From: DASRBO01 sp035653595
Lineage (GTDB): Bacteria; Actinomycetota; Acidimicrobiia; Acidimicrobiales; JAJPHE01
NCBI GenBank assembly: GCA_035653595.1
Contig: DASRBO010000182.1
Location: 1 to 42,068 of the forward strand
Direction: 5' to 3'
DNA length: 42,068 bases
The translations under genes and the position numbers were made by a program. Positions 7,974 through 16,988 of this stretch are shown here, piece after piece. Under the pieces are notes generated by a model. It searched no databases. It was not told the origin of the DNA and saw only the letters and a list, made by a program, of their open reading frames with translations. Every line of letters starts with the position of its first letter. Positions within the stretch are counted from its first letter, which is position 1.

Positions 7974-9055
7974 GGTGTCGGGTAGCGGGCGTCGGCCAGC
8001 TCCGCCCCCTCCGCCACCTCGGCGTCGCAGGCCACCACCGTCACGGGGGTGATGGCGGCGCCCCGGCCGACCGTGGCGCCCCGTCCGATGACGGCGCCGT
8101 CGACGGCGGCGTCCTGGGCGACCCGGCAACCGTCCAGCAGCACCGAGCCGGACACCTTGGCCCCCGACTCGACCACCACCCCCTCACCCAGCACCGACGA
8201 GCTCACCGCCGCTCCTTCCTCCACGACCGACCCGGCCCCGAGCAGGCAGGGACCCTCCACCGCCCCCTGGCGGGTCGCCCCCGCCGCCAGCCACACCCCG
8301 GTGCTGTCCTGGTGGGCGCCGGCCACGGGCGGCAGGCAGTCCGGGCGGCGGCCGGCCACGATGTCGAGGTTGGCCCGCAGGTACTGGGCCGGGGTGCCGG
8401 TGTCCAGCCAGTACTCGTCGGCGGGGAAGGCGTACAGCGCGCCCAGCTCCACCAGGGCGGGGAACGTCTCGCGCTCCACCGACACCCGCCGCCCCTCGGC
8501 GATGCCGTCGAGTACGGCCGGCTCGAGCACGTAGGTGCCGGCGTTGATCAGGTTGGTGGGAGCGGTGCCCGGCGCCGGCTTCTCGATGAAGGCCTCCACG
8601 CGCCCGTCGGCGTCGGTCGGGACCACCCCGAAGGCGGACGGATCCTCGACCGGGGTGAGGGCGATGGTGGCCTGGGCCCCCCGCCCACGGTGGAACCCGA
8701 CCACCGCCGATATGTCCATGTCGCTCAACACGTCGCCGTTGACCGCCAGGAAGGTGTCGTCGATGCCGGCGGCCCGGGCGGCGAAGGCGATCGCCCCTCC
8801 GGTGTCGAGCGGCTCGGGCTCGACGGCGTAGGTCAGGCGGACGCCGGCGGCGGTCCCGTCGCCGAAGGCGGCCAGGAAGGCGTCGGGCCGGTACCCCATG
8901 GACAGGACCACCTCGTCCACGCCGTGGCGGGCCAGCTGCGCGAGTACCCGCTCGATCATGGTGACCCCGGCCACCGGCAGCATCTGCTTGGGGATGGCGT
9001 AGGTGAGCGGGCGCAGGCGCGTGCCCTCGCCGCCGACCAGCACCACCGCCTTCAC
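7970..9055 (-). CDS. manB: NDP-sugar pyrophosphorylase, ManB/mannose-1-phosphate guanylyltransferase-like
   Basis: 361 residues with two parts: an N-terminal nucleotidyltransferase domain (~1-235) and a C-terminal left-handed beta-helix of hexapeptide repeats (~250-361). The signature GGEGTRLRPLTYAIPKQML (residues 8-26) binds nucleotide and pyrophosphate. VNGDVLSDMDISAVVGFH, FGVVPTDADGRVEAFIEKP, INAGTYV and VSVERETFPAL closely follow what I remember of the mycobacterial ManB sequence (Rv3264c), which makes GDP-mannose from mannose-1-phosphate and GTP. An RmlA-type or other NDP-hexose specificity is not excluded. The start is GTG 9055; further upstream the frame is only the reverse of the preceding gene's Ser/Thr tail. 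It overlaps the next gene by four bases. Confidence 0.85.
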   Translation of the reverse strand: MKAVVLVGGEGTRLRPLTYAIPKQMLPVAGVTMIERVLAQLARHGVDEVVLSMGYRPDAFLAAFGDGTAAGVRLTYAVEPEPLDTGGAIAFAARAAGIDDTFLAVNGDVLSDMDISAVVGFHRGRGAQATIALTPVEDPSAFGVVPTDADGRVEAFIEKPAPGTAPTNLINAGTYVLEPAVLDGIAEGRRVSVERETFPALVELGALYAFPADEYWLDTGTPAQYLRANLDIVAGRRPDCLPPVAGAHQDSTGVWLAAGATRQGAVEGPCLLGAGSVVEEGAAVSSSVLGEGVVVESGAKVSGSVLLDGCRVAQDAAVDGAVIGRGATVGRGAAITPVTVVACDAEVAEGAELADARYPTP

Positions 9056-9062
9056 CGCGACC

Positions 9063-9842
9063 TCACGGCTTGGTCGTGGTCGACGCCGACGTCGTGGTGG
9101 TGGGCGCCGCCGTGGTCGTGGTCGAGCCCAGGGAGCTGGAGCTGGTTGAGCCGGCCGAGGTGGTCGCTGTCGTGGCGCCACCCGTGGACGACATCGCCTC
9201 CAGCAGCGTGGTGATGTTCTTGGTCGGCTTGGGGATCGACGAGCCGGCCGGCAGGAAGGCGATGGTGATCAGCTGCCCGTTGGCCAGCTTGAGCTTGGTG
9301 GGGTCGCCGCTCACCAGGTGGCCGGTGTTGTCGGTCGGGCTGTTCCAGACCTTGACCTGCACGGTGGCGGGCTTGGTGCCGCAGGCCTCGCCGTCGTGCT
9401 TGGCCGGCTTGCCGGGGTACTGCACCTCGGTCGAGCTCAGCGCCATGCCGGGGTACAGCTTGACGAAGCGGCCCAGCGTGGCGTTGTTGCCGGTGTCCGC
9501 CGAGCTGAGCGGCTCAACGTTGATGAGGCCGTCCCCCTGGGTGTTGATGCCGGCGTTGGACGCATTGGGATTCTTGGGCAGGTTGGGGGCGAACGTGCCG
9601 CAGATGTCGAAGCCGTAGGCCTCGTGCCAGTGGTCGAACAGGGTGGGATGGACCGTGCTCTTGGTGGCCGCCGCCGGGTGGAGCCTCTCCTGTCTGGAGA
9701 TGCCGACCAGGGCCACGCCCAGCACCACGATGAGGCCCATGGCCAGCCACCAGCTCCAGGGAGTGTTGCGCTTGGCCGAGGCGCGCCCGCCTCCGGTGCT
9801 GGCCGCACGCGCGACTCGTCTACCGACGGAACCCCTGGGCAC
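9063..9842 (-). CDS. Membrane-anchored extracytoplasmic protein of unknown function
   Basis: 259 residues. A basic N-terminus (1-27) is followed by one membrane helix (~29-48, WWLAMGLIVVLGVALVGI). The outer domain contains DHWHEAYGFDICGTFAPNLP (~70-89), a segment I recall from uncharacterised actinobacterial proteins, and KLKLANGQLITIAFLPAG near residue 200. The last ~40 residues are almost only Ser, Thr, Ala and Gly, typical of a flexible wall-spanning or O-glycosylated tail. Two cysteines (in DICG and EACG) could form a disulfide outside the cell. It sits between the rhamnosyltransferase and the guanylyltransferase with gaps of six and seven bases, so it is co-transcribed with cell-surface glycan genes and probably acts there. 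It is not an LCP-domain protein. Confidence 0.82.
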   Translation of the reverse strand: MPRGSVGRRVARAASTGGGRASAKRNTPWSWWLAMGLIVVLGVALVGISRQERLHPAAATKSTVHPTLFDHWHEAYGFDICGTFAPNLPKNPNASNAGINTQGDGLINVEPLSSADTGNNATLGRFVKLYPGMALSSTEVQYPGKPAKHDGEACGTKPATVQVKVWNSPTDNTGHLVSGDPTKLKLANGQLITIAFLPAGSSIPKPTKNITTLLEAMSSTGGATTATTSAGSTSSSSLGSTTTTAAPTTTTSASTTTKP

Positions 9843-9848
9843 GGCGGG

Positions 9849-10808
9849 TCACCCTACTCGGGAGCGGGCCGGCGCCCGCTCCCCCGGGCCCGGTCCGGCC
9901 AGCCACGGCACCCGCTGGCGGGCCCCCTCGCCGGCCCGCTGGGCGGCCGACAGGACGGTGCGCAGGAACAGCCCGGCCGCCACCGCCGGCAGCAGGGCCC
10001 GGCGCCATCCCTCGGTGCTGCGGTAGGCGAAGCGCAGCAGCGACAGGTGGTGGTGGGCGATCATCCGGTAGGGGCGCAGGTCGGTGGACGCCCCCTGCAC
10101 ATGGGTCACCGCCGCCGCCGGCTCGTAGGCCACGCGCCAGCCCCGCTTCCACGCCCGCCAGCACAGGTCCACGTCCTCGGAGTACATGAAGTACGCCTCG
10201 TCGAACCCGCCCAGGGCGTCGAGGGCCTCCCGCCGGGCCAGGAAGCAGGACCCCGAGATCCAGTCCGCCTCCGCCGCCCGGCTGTGGTCCCAGTCCAGCA
10301 TCTTGTAGCGGGCCGACCACCGGTTGGACGGGGCCACCAGCCCGAGGAAGGCGTGGCCCAGGGCGTCGCCGATGGCGGGGAAGGTCCGGACCGACGGATA
10401 GACCGATCCGTCGCGGTTGAGCACCCTGGGACCGACGAGGCCCCGCCGGGGATCGGCGTCCAGCGCCGCCACCAGGGCGGCGATCGCCCCCGCCTCGAAG
10501 ACCAGGTCGGCGTTGCCCACCAGAACCAGCTCGGAGTCGGTCGCCCGCAGCCCGATGTTGGCCCCGGCCCCGTAGCCCCGGTTGGCGCCGGCGGGGATGA
10601 AGGTGGCGGCCGGGTCGGCCGCGGCCAGGCGGCCCCGTGAGTCGTCGACCGAGGCGTTGTCGACGACCACGATCTCCTTGATCCCCTCGGCCCGCAGGCT
10701 GGCCACGCAGTCCACGAGGAGCTCGGCGGTGTTGTAGTTGACCACCACCGCCGCCACCCGGGCGGCCACCTCGCCGGCGGCGGACTCGAGCGGGCGGCCC
10801 TCAGACAC
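9849..10808 (-). CDS. wbbL: GT2-family rhamnosyltransferase, WbbL-like
   Basis: 319 residues. The N-terminal GT-A domain has AAVVVNYNTAELLVDCVASL, VVVDNASVDDS (Asp50) and the metal-binding segment GNAD (98-101). Next come DGSVYPSVRTFPAIGDALGHA, DWISGSCFLARREAL, GGFDEAYFMYSEDVDLCWR (Glu211/Asp212, likely base region) and a C-terminal amphipathic stretch. This series follows WbbL, the mycobacterial enzyme that transfers rhamnose from dTDP-rhamnose to polyprenyl-diphospho-GlcNAc. rmlB and rmlD in the same operon would supply dTDP-rhamnose. GTG at 10808 is chosen, two bases after the upstream stop. Whether the acceptor is the same lipid-linked GlcNAc is inference. Confidence 0.87.
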   Translation of the reverse strand: MSEGRPLESAAGEVAARVAAVVVNYNTAELLVDCVASLRAEGIKEIVVVDNASVDDSRGRLAAADPAATFIPAGANRGYGAGANIGLRATDSELVLVGNADLVFEAGAIAALVAALDADPRRGLVGPRVLNRDGSVYPSVRTFPAIGDALGHAFLGLVAPSNRWSARYKMLDWDHSRAAEADWISGSCFLARREALDALGGFDEAYFMYSEDVDLCWRAWKRGWRVAYEPAAAVTHVQGASTDLRPYRMIAHHHLSLLRFAYRSTEGWRRALLPAVAAGLFLRTVLSAAQRAGEGARQRVPWLAGPGPGERAPARSRVG

Positions 10809-10810
10809 GG

Positions 10811-11755
<945 letters not shown>

Positions 11756-11774
11756 CTACCCCTCCGTCTCCTGG

Positions 11775-14273
11775 TCAGGACAGGCCGATGCCGTCGTAGC
11801 GGAACCCGGCCCTGCGGGCGGCCGCCGGCTCGAGCAGGTTGCGGGCGTCGACGATGCGGGGATGGGCCATGCGGGTCCGCACCGTGCCGAGGTCCAGCCA
11901 GCGGAACTCGTCCCACTCCGTCAGGACCACCAGCACCTCGGCGTCGTCGCAGGCGTCGTACGGGTCGGTGCAGGTCTCCATGCCCTCCAACGGCTGGCCC
12001 ACAGTGGGGTCGTAGGCCCGTACCTTGGCCCCCTGGTCGACCAGGCGGGAAATGACCGCCAGGGCGGGCGAGTCCCGCAGGTCGTCGGTGCGGGCCTTGA
12101 AGGTCAGTCCCCACACCGCCACCCGCTGGCCCTCCACCGAGCCCCCGAGCGCCCGCGTCACCTTGCCGACCACCCGCTGGTACTGCTCCTCGTTGACGTC
12201 TATCACCCCTTTGAGCAGACCGAAGTCGTAGCCGGCGTCCTCGGCTATGCGCACCAGGGCCCGGGTGTCTTTCGGGAAGCAGTTGTGGGCCACGAGGCCC
12301 CCAGTGGTCACCACGGTGTGGGTGCCAGGCACCTCGAGGGAGTAGACCGGCCCCGAGTACCGCTGGTGGTGCACGGCTGCCACCCTGACCCAGGCTGCGT
12401 TCTTGAGCAGGGGCCGGTAACCGGTGGGCCTGATGCGCTTCCGCTGAGCGCTGATCGAAGCACGGATCAGCTCAGCCTCGTCGTCCGGAAACAGCCAGAG
12501 ACAGTCCTCGATCTGTTCCGCTCCGGCGATGGTCAGCCGGTACGTGTCCACCGCCGACTTCTTCGTACGCCCCACCCTCACCCGCGCCACGACGCCGAGT
12601 TCCCCGAGCAGACGCAGGATGCCGTCGGCGAGGCGGCGGGAAGCGGTGCCGAACTCGAACACGACACTTGGACCGCCGTCGACCAGCGACCAGGAGCCGT
12701 CCCCGTCCCAGATCCCCCTCAGGAGCGCCCGCTTGTGCTCCTCGGAAGCGGTCCAGATGATGTCCGGGACCCGGTGGTCGTAACAGCTCACGCCGAGGCC
12801 CATACCTGGGTCGAACAGCGCGGCCAGGAGCCGGGAGCTTACAGATACGACTCGGCTCGTCGGCCGCGACTGGACTGAGACGTTCACTCCCAGCGCACGC
12901 CAGTAATCGGCGACGTATGAGACCAGGTCCTCCTCGTCCCGGTAGTTGAAGTGCCAGCTGATCCTGCTTCGCACCGACTGACCTCGACCTGCTTCGGTCG
13001 TGATGCTTCCCTCCGCCAGGTACAGCCCCACGAGCCGCCAGAAGTTCTCGTCCAGGGCGAGGTCTGACGGAACATAGGTCCCGCTCGTCACTGTTTCCAT
13101 GCCGGTAGCCGTAGCGCTGTCCAGCACGGACAAGCTCGTGGGCGGGGAATGGTCCTGATCGGGCGCACCGACCGTCACCGGAAGCCAGTCGTCCGTGGTC
13201 AGCTCACCGGCCGGCTTCACTGAGGACGGCTCAGGCCGGACACCATCTCCGACAACCATCGGATGGTCAGCGGTGACCGAGAGCCGCCTGCCCATCTTGG
13301 TTCGGATCCGAGTCACCGGACCATTGAAGGTGCGGCAGGTGAACGCGGCGACGGGCCGCATTTCGGGGCCAAGCTCGTTGGGCGCCCAGGAGAGCACCCG
13401 CCAACCATCGGATCCGGCCTCTTCGACCTCGGAGAACAGCTCCTGGAAGCTCAGGTGGCGGACAGATCCGCTGGGGTCCTCGACGAGGACAGTCTCCTCT
13501 GGGAAGAAACAGCTGCCGCCCCACCCGGGGCCGGGCTTCAGGAACTCGAAGCCGATGCGCTTGTCGTAGCCCATGCCCAGGACCACCTCGCGCACGTTCG
13601 CCCCCACCGCCTCGCAGAGGTTGGCCACGGCGTTGATGTAGCTGACCTTGGTCGCCAGGAAGGCGTTGGAGGCGTACTTGATGGTCTCCGCCGTCGGCGG
13701 GTCGGTCACCACGAACGGAGCCTTGATGGACTCGAACAGCTCTGTCACCCGCATGGCGGCCGCTTGGTCGTCGGAGCCGACCACGATGCGGTCCGGATGC
13801 AGGAAGTCGTGCACCGCCGAGCCCTCGCGCAGAAACTCCGGGTTGGAGACGACGAAGACGTCCGAGCGCCCCAAAGCCCGCTCGACGACCCGGGCCGAGC
13901 CCACCGGGACGGTGGACTTGTTGATCACGATGGACTCCGACTCCAGCACCGGGCCGACGGCCTTGGCGGCCGCCTCGATGTACGTCATGTCCGCCGAGCC
14001 GTCATCGCCCTGGGGCGTGGGCACGCACAGGAACACGAAGTCGGCCCCCCGCGCCGCATCCACCTCCCCCAGGACGAAGCGCAGGCGTCCGCTCTCGAGG
14101 CCCTCGGCCACCAGCTCCTCGAGGCCCTCCTCGACGATCGGGATGCGGCCCTCGTTGAGCGCCTCCACCTTTTCCGGGACCACGTCGGCACAGACCACGT
14201 CGTGGCCGAGGTGCGACAGGCACGCCGCCGTGGTCAATCCCACGTAACCGGCACCGATGACACCGACCTTCAC
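11775..14273 (-). CDS. ugd: UDP-glucose 6-dehydrogenase interrupted by an intein
   Basis: The 832-residue precursor would splice to a 422-residue UDP-glucose 6-dehydrogenase, which oxidises UDP-glucose to UDP-glucuronate with two NAD. N-extein (1-254): NAD loop GVIGAGYVGLTTAACL, CVPTP (83-87), NKSTVPVG, NPEFLREG and KYASNAFLATK, then FLKPGPGWGGS. C-extein (665-832): begins CFPKDTRALVRIA, whose first Cys is the catalytic thiol, then VWGLTFKARTDDLRDSPAL and the C-terminal UDP-binding domain. Together they rebuild the family motif GPGWGGSCFPKDT. The intein occupies 255-664 and is listed separately. GTG 14273 overlaps the rmlD stop (GTGA); the open frame continues upstream only as antisense to rmlD. 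An MviN-, Wzx- or GDP-mannose-dehydrogenase identity is not supported. Confidence 0.96.
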   Translation of the reverse strand: MKVGVIGAGYVGLTTAACLSHLGHDVVCADVVPEKVEALNEGRIPIVEEGLEELVAEGLESGRLRFVLGEVDAARGADFVFLCVPTPQGDDGSADMTYIEAAAKAVGPVLESESIVINKSTVPVGSARVVERALGRSDVFVVSNPEFLREGSAVHDFLHPDRIVVGSDDQAAAMRVTELFESIKAPFVVTDPPTAETIKYASNAFLATKVSYINAVANLCEAVGANVREVVLGMGYDKRIGFEFLKPGPGWGGSCFFPEETVLVEDPSGSVRHLSFQELFSEVEEAGSDGWRVLSWAPNELGPEMRPVAAFTCRTFNGPVTRIRTKMGRRLSVTADHPMVVGDGVRPEPSSVKPAGELTTDDWLPVTVGAPDQDHSPPTSLSVLDSATATGMETVTSGTYVPSDLALDENFWRLVGLYLAEGSITTEAGRGQSVRSRISWHFNYRDEEDLVSYVADYWRALGVNVSVQSRPTSRVVSVSSRLLAALFDPGMGLGVSCYDHRVPDIIWTASEEHKRALLRGIWDGDGSWSLVDGGPSVVFEFGTASRRLADGILRLLGELGVVARVRVGRTKKSAVDTYRLTIAGAEQIEDCLWLFPDDEAELIRASISAQRKRIRPTGYRPLLKNAAWVRVAAVHHQRYSGPVYSLEVPGTHTVVTTGGLVAHNCFPKDTRALVRIAEDAGYDFGLLKGVIDVNEEQYQRVVGKVTRALGGSVEGQRVAVWGLTFKARTDDLRDSPALAVISRLVDQGAKVRAYDPTVGQPLEGMETCTDPYDACDDAEVLVVLTEWDEFRWLDLGTVRTRMAHPRIVDARNLLEPAAARRAGFRYDGIGLS
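12282..13511 (-). mobile_element. Class 1 intein with LAGLIDADG (DOD) homing endonuclease in ugd
   Basis: A 410-residue in-frame insertion with all splicing blocks. Block A starts CFFPEETVLVED (Cys1). Block B is RRLSVTADHPMVV with Thr80-x-x-His83. Block F is VYSLEVPGTHTV (~389-400). Block G is GGLVAHN (His409, Asn410), followed by the +1 Cys of the host. The central endonuclease has both DOD helices: LVGLYLAEG (160-168, acid Glu167) and LLRGIWDGDG (263-272, acid Asp271). No key residue is missing, so splicing and DNA cleavage could both be active. Two 60-base blocks counted by hand inside it (12841-12900 and 13021-13080) are 65% and 62% G+C, against 75% for 10861-10920 in uxs. This agrees with later acquisition. 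Confidence 0.95.
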
Positions 14274-15139
14274 TGGACGGTTCCTCCTTGGGAGAGCAGG
14301 CGGGGGACCAGAGCGTGCAGGGACTCGCGCCAGTCCGGAAGCAGGTCGAGGCCGGACTGGCGCAGGACGAAGTTGTCCAGCACCGAGTACTCGGGCCGGG
14401 GCGCCGGGCGGGGAGGGTCGAGCTCCTTGGTGCTGATCGGCTCGATCCGCTCGGCCGGCAGGCCGGCGGCGACCATGGTCTGGCGGGCCAGCTCGTACCA
14501 GGTTGCGGCCCCCTGATTGGTCACGTGATGGACGCCGGGGTGGCGGCCGAGGGCCAGCTCGGTCATGGCCCGGGCGAGGTCGGCGGCGGCGGTGGGGCAT
14601 CCGTGCTGGTCGTCCACCACCCGCAGGACATCACTCTGCTGTGACAGGCGCAGCATCGTCTTGACGAAGTTCGAACCGTGCTCGCCAAACAGCCACGCCG
14701 TGCGCACGATGGTCGACGAGGGGTCGAGCTCGGCTTCGGCCGCCAGCTTGGACCGCCCGTAGACCGACAACGGGTTGGGGGTGTCCCACTCGAGGTAGGG
14801 GCGGTCGGTGGCGCCGTCGAAGACATAGTCGGTCGACACCAGGCACAGGTGGGCGCCGGTCGCCCGGGCGGCCTCGGCCAGGTTCCTCGTGCTCAGGGTG
14901 TTGACGAGGAAGGCCCGCTCCGGGTCGGACTCACAGTCGTCCACCGCCGTCCATGCCGCGGTGTGGATGACCACCTCCGGGCCCAGCGCCGACACGGCGG
15001 CGCGGACCAGGTCCCGCCGGGTCAGGTCGACCTCGGCCCGGGTGATCCCGATGACCTCGGCCCGCCGGGTGGCCAGATGGGCGACCACCTCGGTGCCGAG
15101 CTGGCCGGCGGCGCCGGTGACGAGGACCTTGGGCTTCAT
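14270..15139 (-). CDS. rmlD: dTDP-4-dehydrorhamnose reductase
   Basis: RmlD reduces dTDP-4-keto-L-rhamnose to dTDP-L-rhamnose, the last step of the pathway. The 289-residue protein has the NAD(P)H loop VTGAAGQLGTEVVAHL (7-22), TAAWTAVDDCESDPE (60-74), STDYVFDGATDRPYLEWD (102-119) and Tyr127xxxLys131 in SVYGRSKLAAE; all are hallmarks of RmlD rather than of RmlB or GalE. The family usually needs Mg2+. ATG 15139 overlaps the rmlB stop by four bases (ATGA) and its own stop overlaps ugd. rmlA and rmlC are not in the window, so dTDP-glucose synthesis and 3,5-epimerisation must be encoded elsewhere. Confidence 0.95.
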   Translation of the reverse strand: MKPKVLVTGAAGQLGTEVVAHLATRRAEVIGITRAEVDLTRRDLVRAAVSALGPEVVIHTAAWTAVDDCESDPERAFLVNTLSTRNLAEAARATGAHLCLVSTDYVFDGATDRPYLEWDTPNPLSVYGRSKLAAEAELDPSSTIVRTAWLFGEHGSNFVKTMLRLSQQSDVLRVVDDQHGCPTAAADLARAMTELALGRHPGVHHVTNQGAATWYELARQTMVAAGLPAERIEPISTKELDPPRPAPRPEYSVLDNFVLRQSGLDLLPDWRESLHALVPRLLSQGGTVQ

Positions 15140-16164
15140 GACCGGCGCGACGCTCCACCACCCTCGGCCCAGGCGGAGTGCTCCGCCACCGGGGCCCGGC
15201 CCCGGAGCGGCTCCCACCACCAGCGGTTCTCGACGTACCAGGCGACGGTGTCGGCCAGCCCGGCGTCGAAGACGACCTTCGGCTCCCAGCCCAGCTCGGT
15301 CCGCAGCTTGGTCGAGTCCACCGCGTAGCGCCGGTCATGACCGGGGCGGTCGGGAACGATCGTCTTGAGGTCCTTCGGCTTGCCCAGCGCATAGAGGACG
15401 CCGTCGGCGATCTGGTCGATCGACCTCTCCACGCCGCTTCCCACCATGTAGGTCTCCCCCACCCGGCCCCTCTCCAGCACGGCGTCGATCGCCCGGCAGT
15501 GGTCCTCCACGTGCAGCCACTCGCGGCGGTTGGCGGTGGAGGCGTACAGAGGGAGGGGCTGATCGTCGATGGCCTGGGTGATGAACAGCGGCAGGACCTT
15601 CTCGGGGAACTGGTAGGGGCCGTAGTTGTTGGCGCAGTTGGTGATGGTCACCGGCAGCCCGAAGGTCTCGAAATAGGCGCGGACGGCGTGGTCGGCGCCG
15701 GCCTTCGAGGCGCTGTAGGGCGTGCGGGGGCGGTAGGGGGACTCCTCGGTGAACGCATCGTCGGAGTCCAGCGGCAGGTCGCCGTACACCTCGTCGGTCG
15801 AGATGTGATGGAACCGTTCGACACCGACCTGCCTCGCCGCCTCGAGCATGGTCTGGGTGCCGATGACGTTGGCCCGGAAGAACAGGCCGGGGTCCAGCAC
15901 GCTCAGGCTGTTGTGCGACTCGGCGGCGAAATGGACGACCACATCGATCGACCTCGACCTGAGGGCGCCGGTGGCCGCCTCCAGATCGCAGCAGTCGGCC
16001 TCGACGAGCTCGACCCGGTCCTCCAGCCCGGTGAGGTTGCGGCGGTCGCCGGCATAGGTCAGCACGTCATAGGCGACCACGTGGTCAGCGCCGTGGGCAT
16101 CGGCCCAGTAGCGCACGAAGTTCGAGCCGATGAAACCGGCCCCGCCGGTGACCAGGAGGCGCAT
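15136..16164 (-). CDS. rmlB: dTDP-glucose 4,6-dehydratase
   Basis: RmlB oxidises, dehydrates and re-reduces dTDP-glucose to dTDP-4-keto-6-deoxyglucose. The 342-residue protein has VTGGAGFIGSNFVRYW (5-20), YDVLTYAGDRRNLTGL (32-47) and HFAAESHNSLSV. The catalytic Thr123-Asp124-Glu125 lie in ISTDEVYGDL, with Tyr150xxxLys154 in TPYSASKAGADH. NNYGPYQFPEKVLPLFI and REWLHVEDHCRAID are also diagnostic. It is the first gene of a leftward operon through rmlD, ugd, uxs, wbbL, an unknown protein, manB and an epimerase, with every junction between a 4-base overlap and a 19-base gap. A TAACCT box nine bases before the ATG is a likely leaderless promoter. Confidence 0.96.
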   Translation of the reverse strand: MRLLVTGGAGFIGSNFVRYWADAHGADHVVAYDVLTYAGDRRNLTGLEDRVELVEADCCDLEAATGALRSRSIDVVVHFAAESHNSLSVLDPGLFFRANVIGTQTMLEAARQVGVERFHHISTDEVYGDLPLDSDDAFTEESPYRPRTPYSASKAGADHAVRAYFETFGLPVTITNCANNYGPYQFPEKVLPLFITQAIDDQPLPLYASTANRREWLHVEDHCRAIDAVLERGRVGETYMVGSGVERSIDQIADGVLYALGKPKDLKTIVPDRPGHDRRYAVDSTKLRTELGWEPKVVFDAGLADTVAWYVENRWWWEPLRGRAPVAEHSAWAEGGGASRRS

Positions 16165-16173
16165 GCAGCCGGA

Positions 16174-16179
16174 AGGTTA
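16174..16179 (-). promoter_or_regulatory. Putative -10 box (TAACCT) for the rmlB-led glycan operon
   Basis: On the minus strand TAACCT ends nine bases before the rmlB ATG at 16164. No ribosome-binding sequence lies between, so a leaderless or near-leaderless mRNA is expected. The box overlaps the 3' end of birA, which may read into the operon as well. Confidence 0.4.
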
Positions 16180-16950
16180 GGGGCTGCGTAGGTGGACCAC
16201 GTCGCCGGCCGTCACCTGTCGCATGCACGCTCCGACGTCGACGATCAGGTGGCCGTCGTCGGAGACGTCCAGCGCCGTGCCGGTGAAGCTCTCCCCGGCC
16301 AGGTCCACCCGCACCGTCCGGCCGATGGTGGAGCAGCGGGAGCGGTACTCCGAGGCCACCCGGGCCGGATCCCCGACCAGGGCTGCGTAGCGGTCCTCGA
16401 GGGCCAGGAGCAGGGCCACCAGCACCTGGGCCCGGTCGACCTCGGCCCCGCACACGTGGTTGAGGGAGGTGGCCACCTCGGCCAGCTCCGCCGGCAGCTC
16501 GGTGGGCCAGTTGACGTTGAGGCCCACCCCGACGACCACCGCCAGGGACCCGGCGGTGGTCTCCAGCTCGGCGAGGACCCCGGCCAGCTTGCGCGACCCG
16601 ACCAGCAGGTCGTTGGGCCATTTGAGCTCAGGCTCCACCCCGGCCGCCTGGAGGCAGGCATCGGCGGTGGCCATGGCCACGGCCGCGTTGACCAGGTGGA
16701 GGCGCTCGACCGACAGGGCGGGCCGGAGGAGGATCGACAGGAGGAGGGAGGACCCCGGCGGGGCGACCCAGGTCCGGCCCAGGCGGCCCCGGCCGGCGGT
16801 CTGGACCCCGGCCAGGGCCACCACCCCCTCGGGGGCTCCCTGGCGGGCCTCCTCGAGCAGGTAGGTGTTGGTCGAGCCGATCTCGGGGAACCAGCGGACG
16901 TCCCCGAACCGGGTGCCCTCCAGGGCCGATCTGGCGTCGGGACCCAGCAC
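16177..16950 (-). CDS. birA: Biotin--[acetyl-CoA-carboxylase] ligase
   Basis: BirA activates biotin with ATP and attaches it to the BCCP lysine of carboxylases. At 257 residues it is the short, non-repressor form: there is no N-terminal helix-turn-helix. Signatures are EIGSTNTYLLEEA (23-35), the biotinyl-AMP loop GRGRLGRTWVAPPG (53-66) and LKWPNDLLVGSRKLAGVL (109-126, Lys110), followed by GVGLNVNWP. The SH3-like C-terminal domain is at ~215-257. The start is GTG 16950. It is divergent from the carboxylase subunit that it would biotinylate, with only 38 bases between the two start codons, so their expression is probably linked. Confidence 0.95.
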   Translation of the reverse strand: MLGPDARSALEGTRFGDVRWFPEIGSTNTYLLEEARQGAPEGVVALAGVQTAGRGRLGRTWVAPPGSSLLLSILLRPALSVERLHLVNAAVAMATADACLQAAGVEPELKWPNDLLVGSRKLAGVLAELETTAGSLAVVVGVGLNVNWPTELPAELAEVATSLNHVCGAEVDRAQVLVALLLALEDRYAALVGDPARVASEYRSRCSTIGRTVRVDLAGESFTGTALDVSDDGHLIVDVGACMRQVTAGDVVHLRSP

Positions 16951-16955
16951 GGCGG

Positions 16956-16963
16956 TAACGATA
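16956..16963. promoter_or_regulatory. Overlapping divergent -10 boxes between birA and the carboxylase gene
   Basis: On the plus strand TAACGA (16956-16961) lies 27 bases before the carboxylase GTG, which has its own GGGGAG ribosome-binding site. On the minus strand TATCGT (16963-16958) ends seven bases before the birA GTG, fitting a leaderless birA transcript. The two boxes overlap, so the two promoters could compete for polymerase. Confidence 0.35.
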
Positions 16964-16988
16964 TGGGACCGCGTCCGAAGGGGAGACC

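Noticed and set aside
14274..14600. N-terminal extension of about 109 residues on UDP-glucose dehydrogenase
   Set aside because: The extension is Arg/Pro/Gly-rich, overlaps rmlD in another frame, and the Rossmann motif MKVGVIGAGYVG starts at GTG 14273, where the GTGA overlap gives a natural start.
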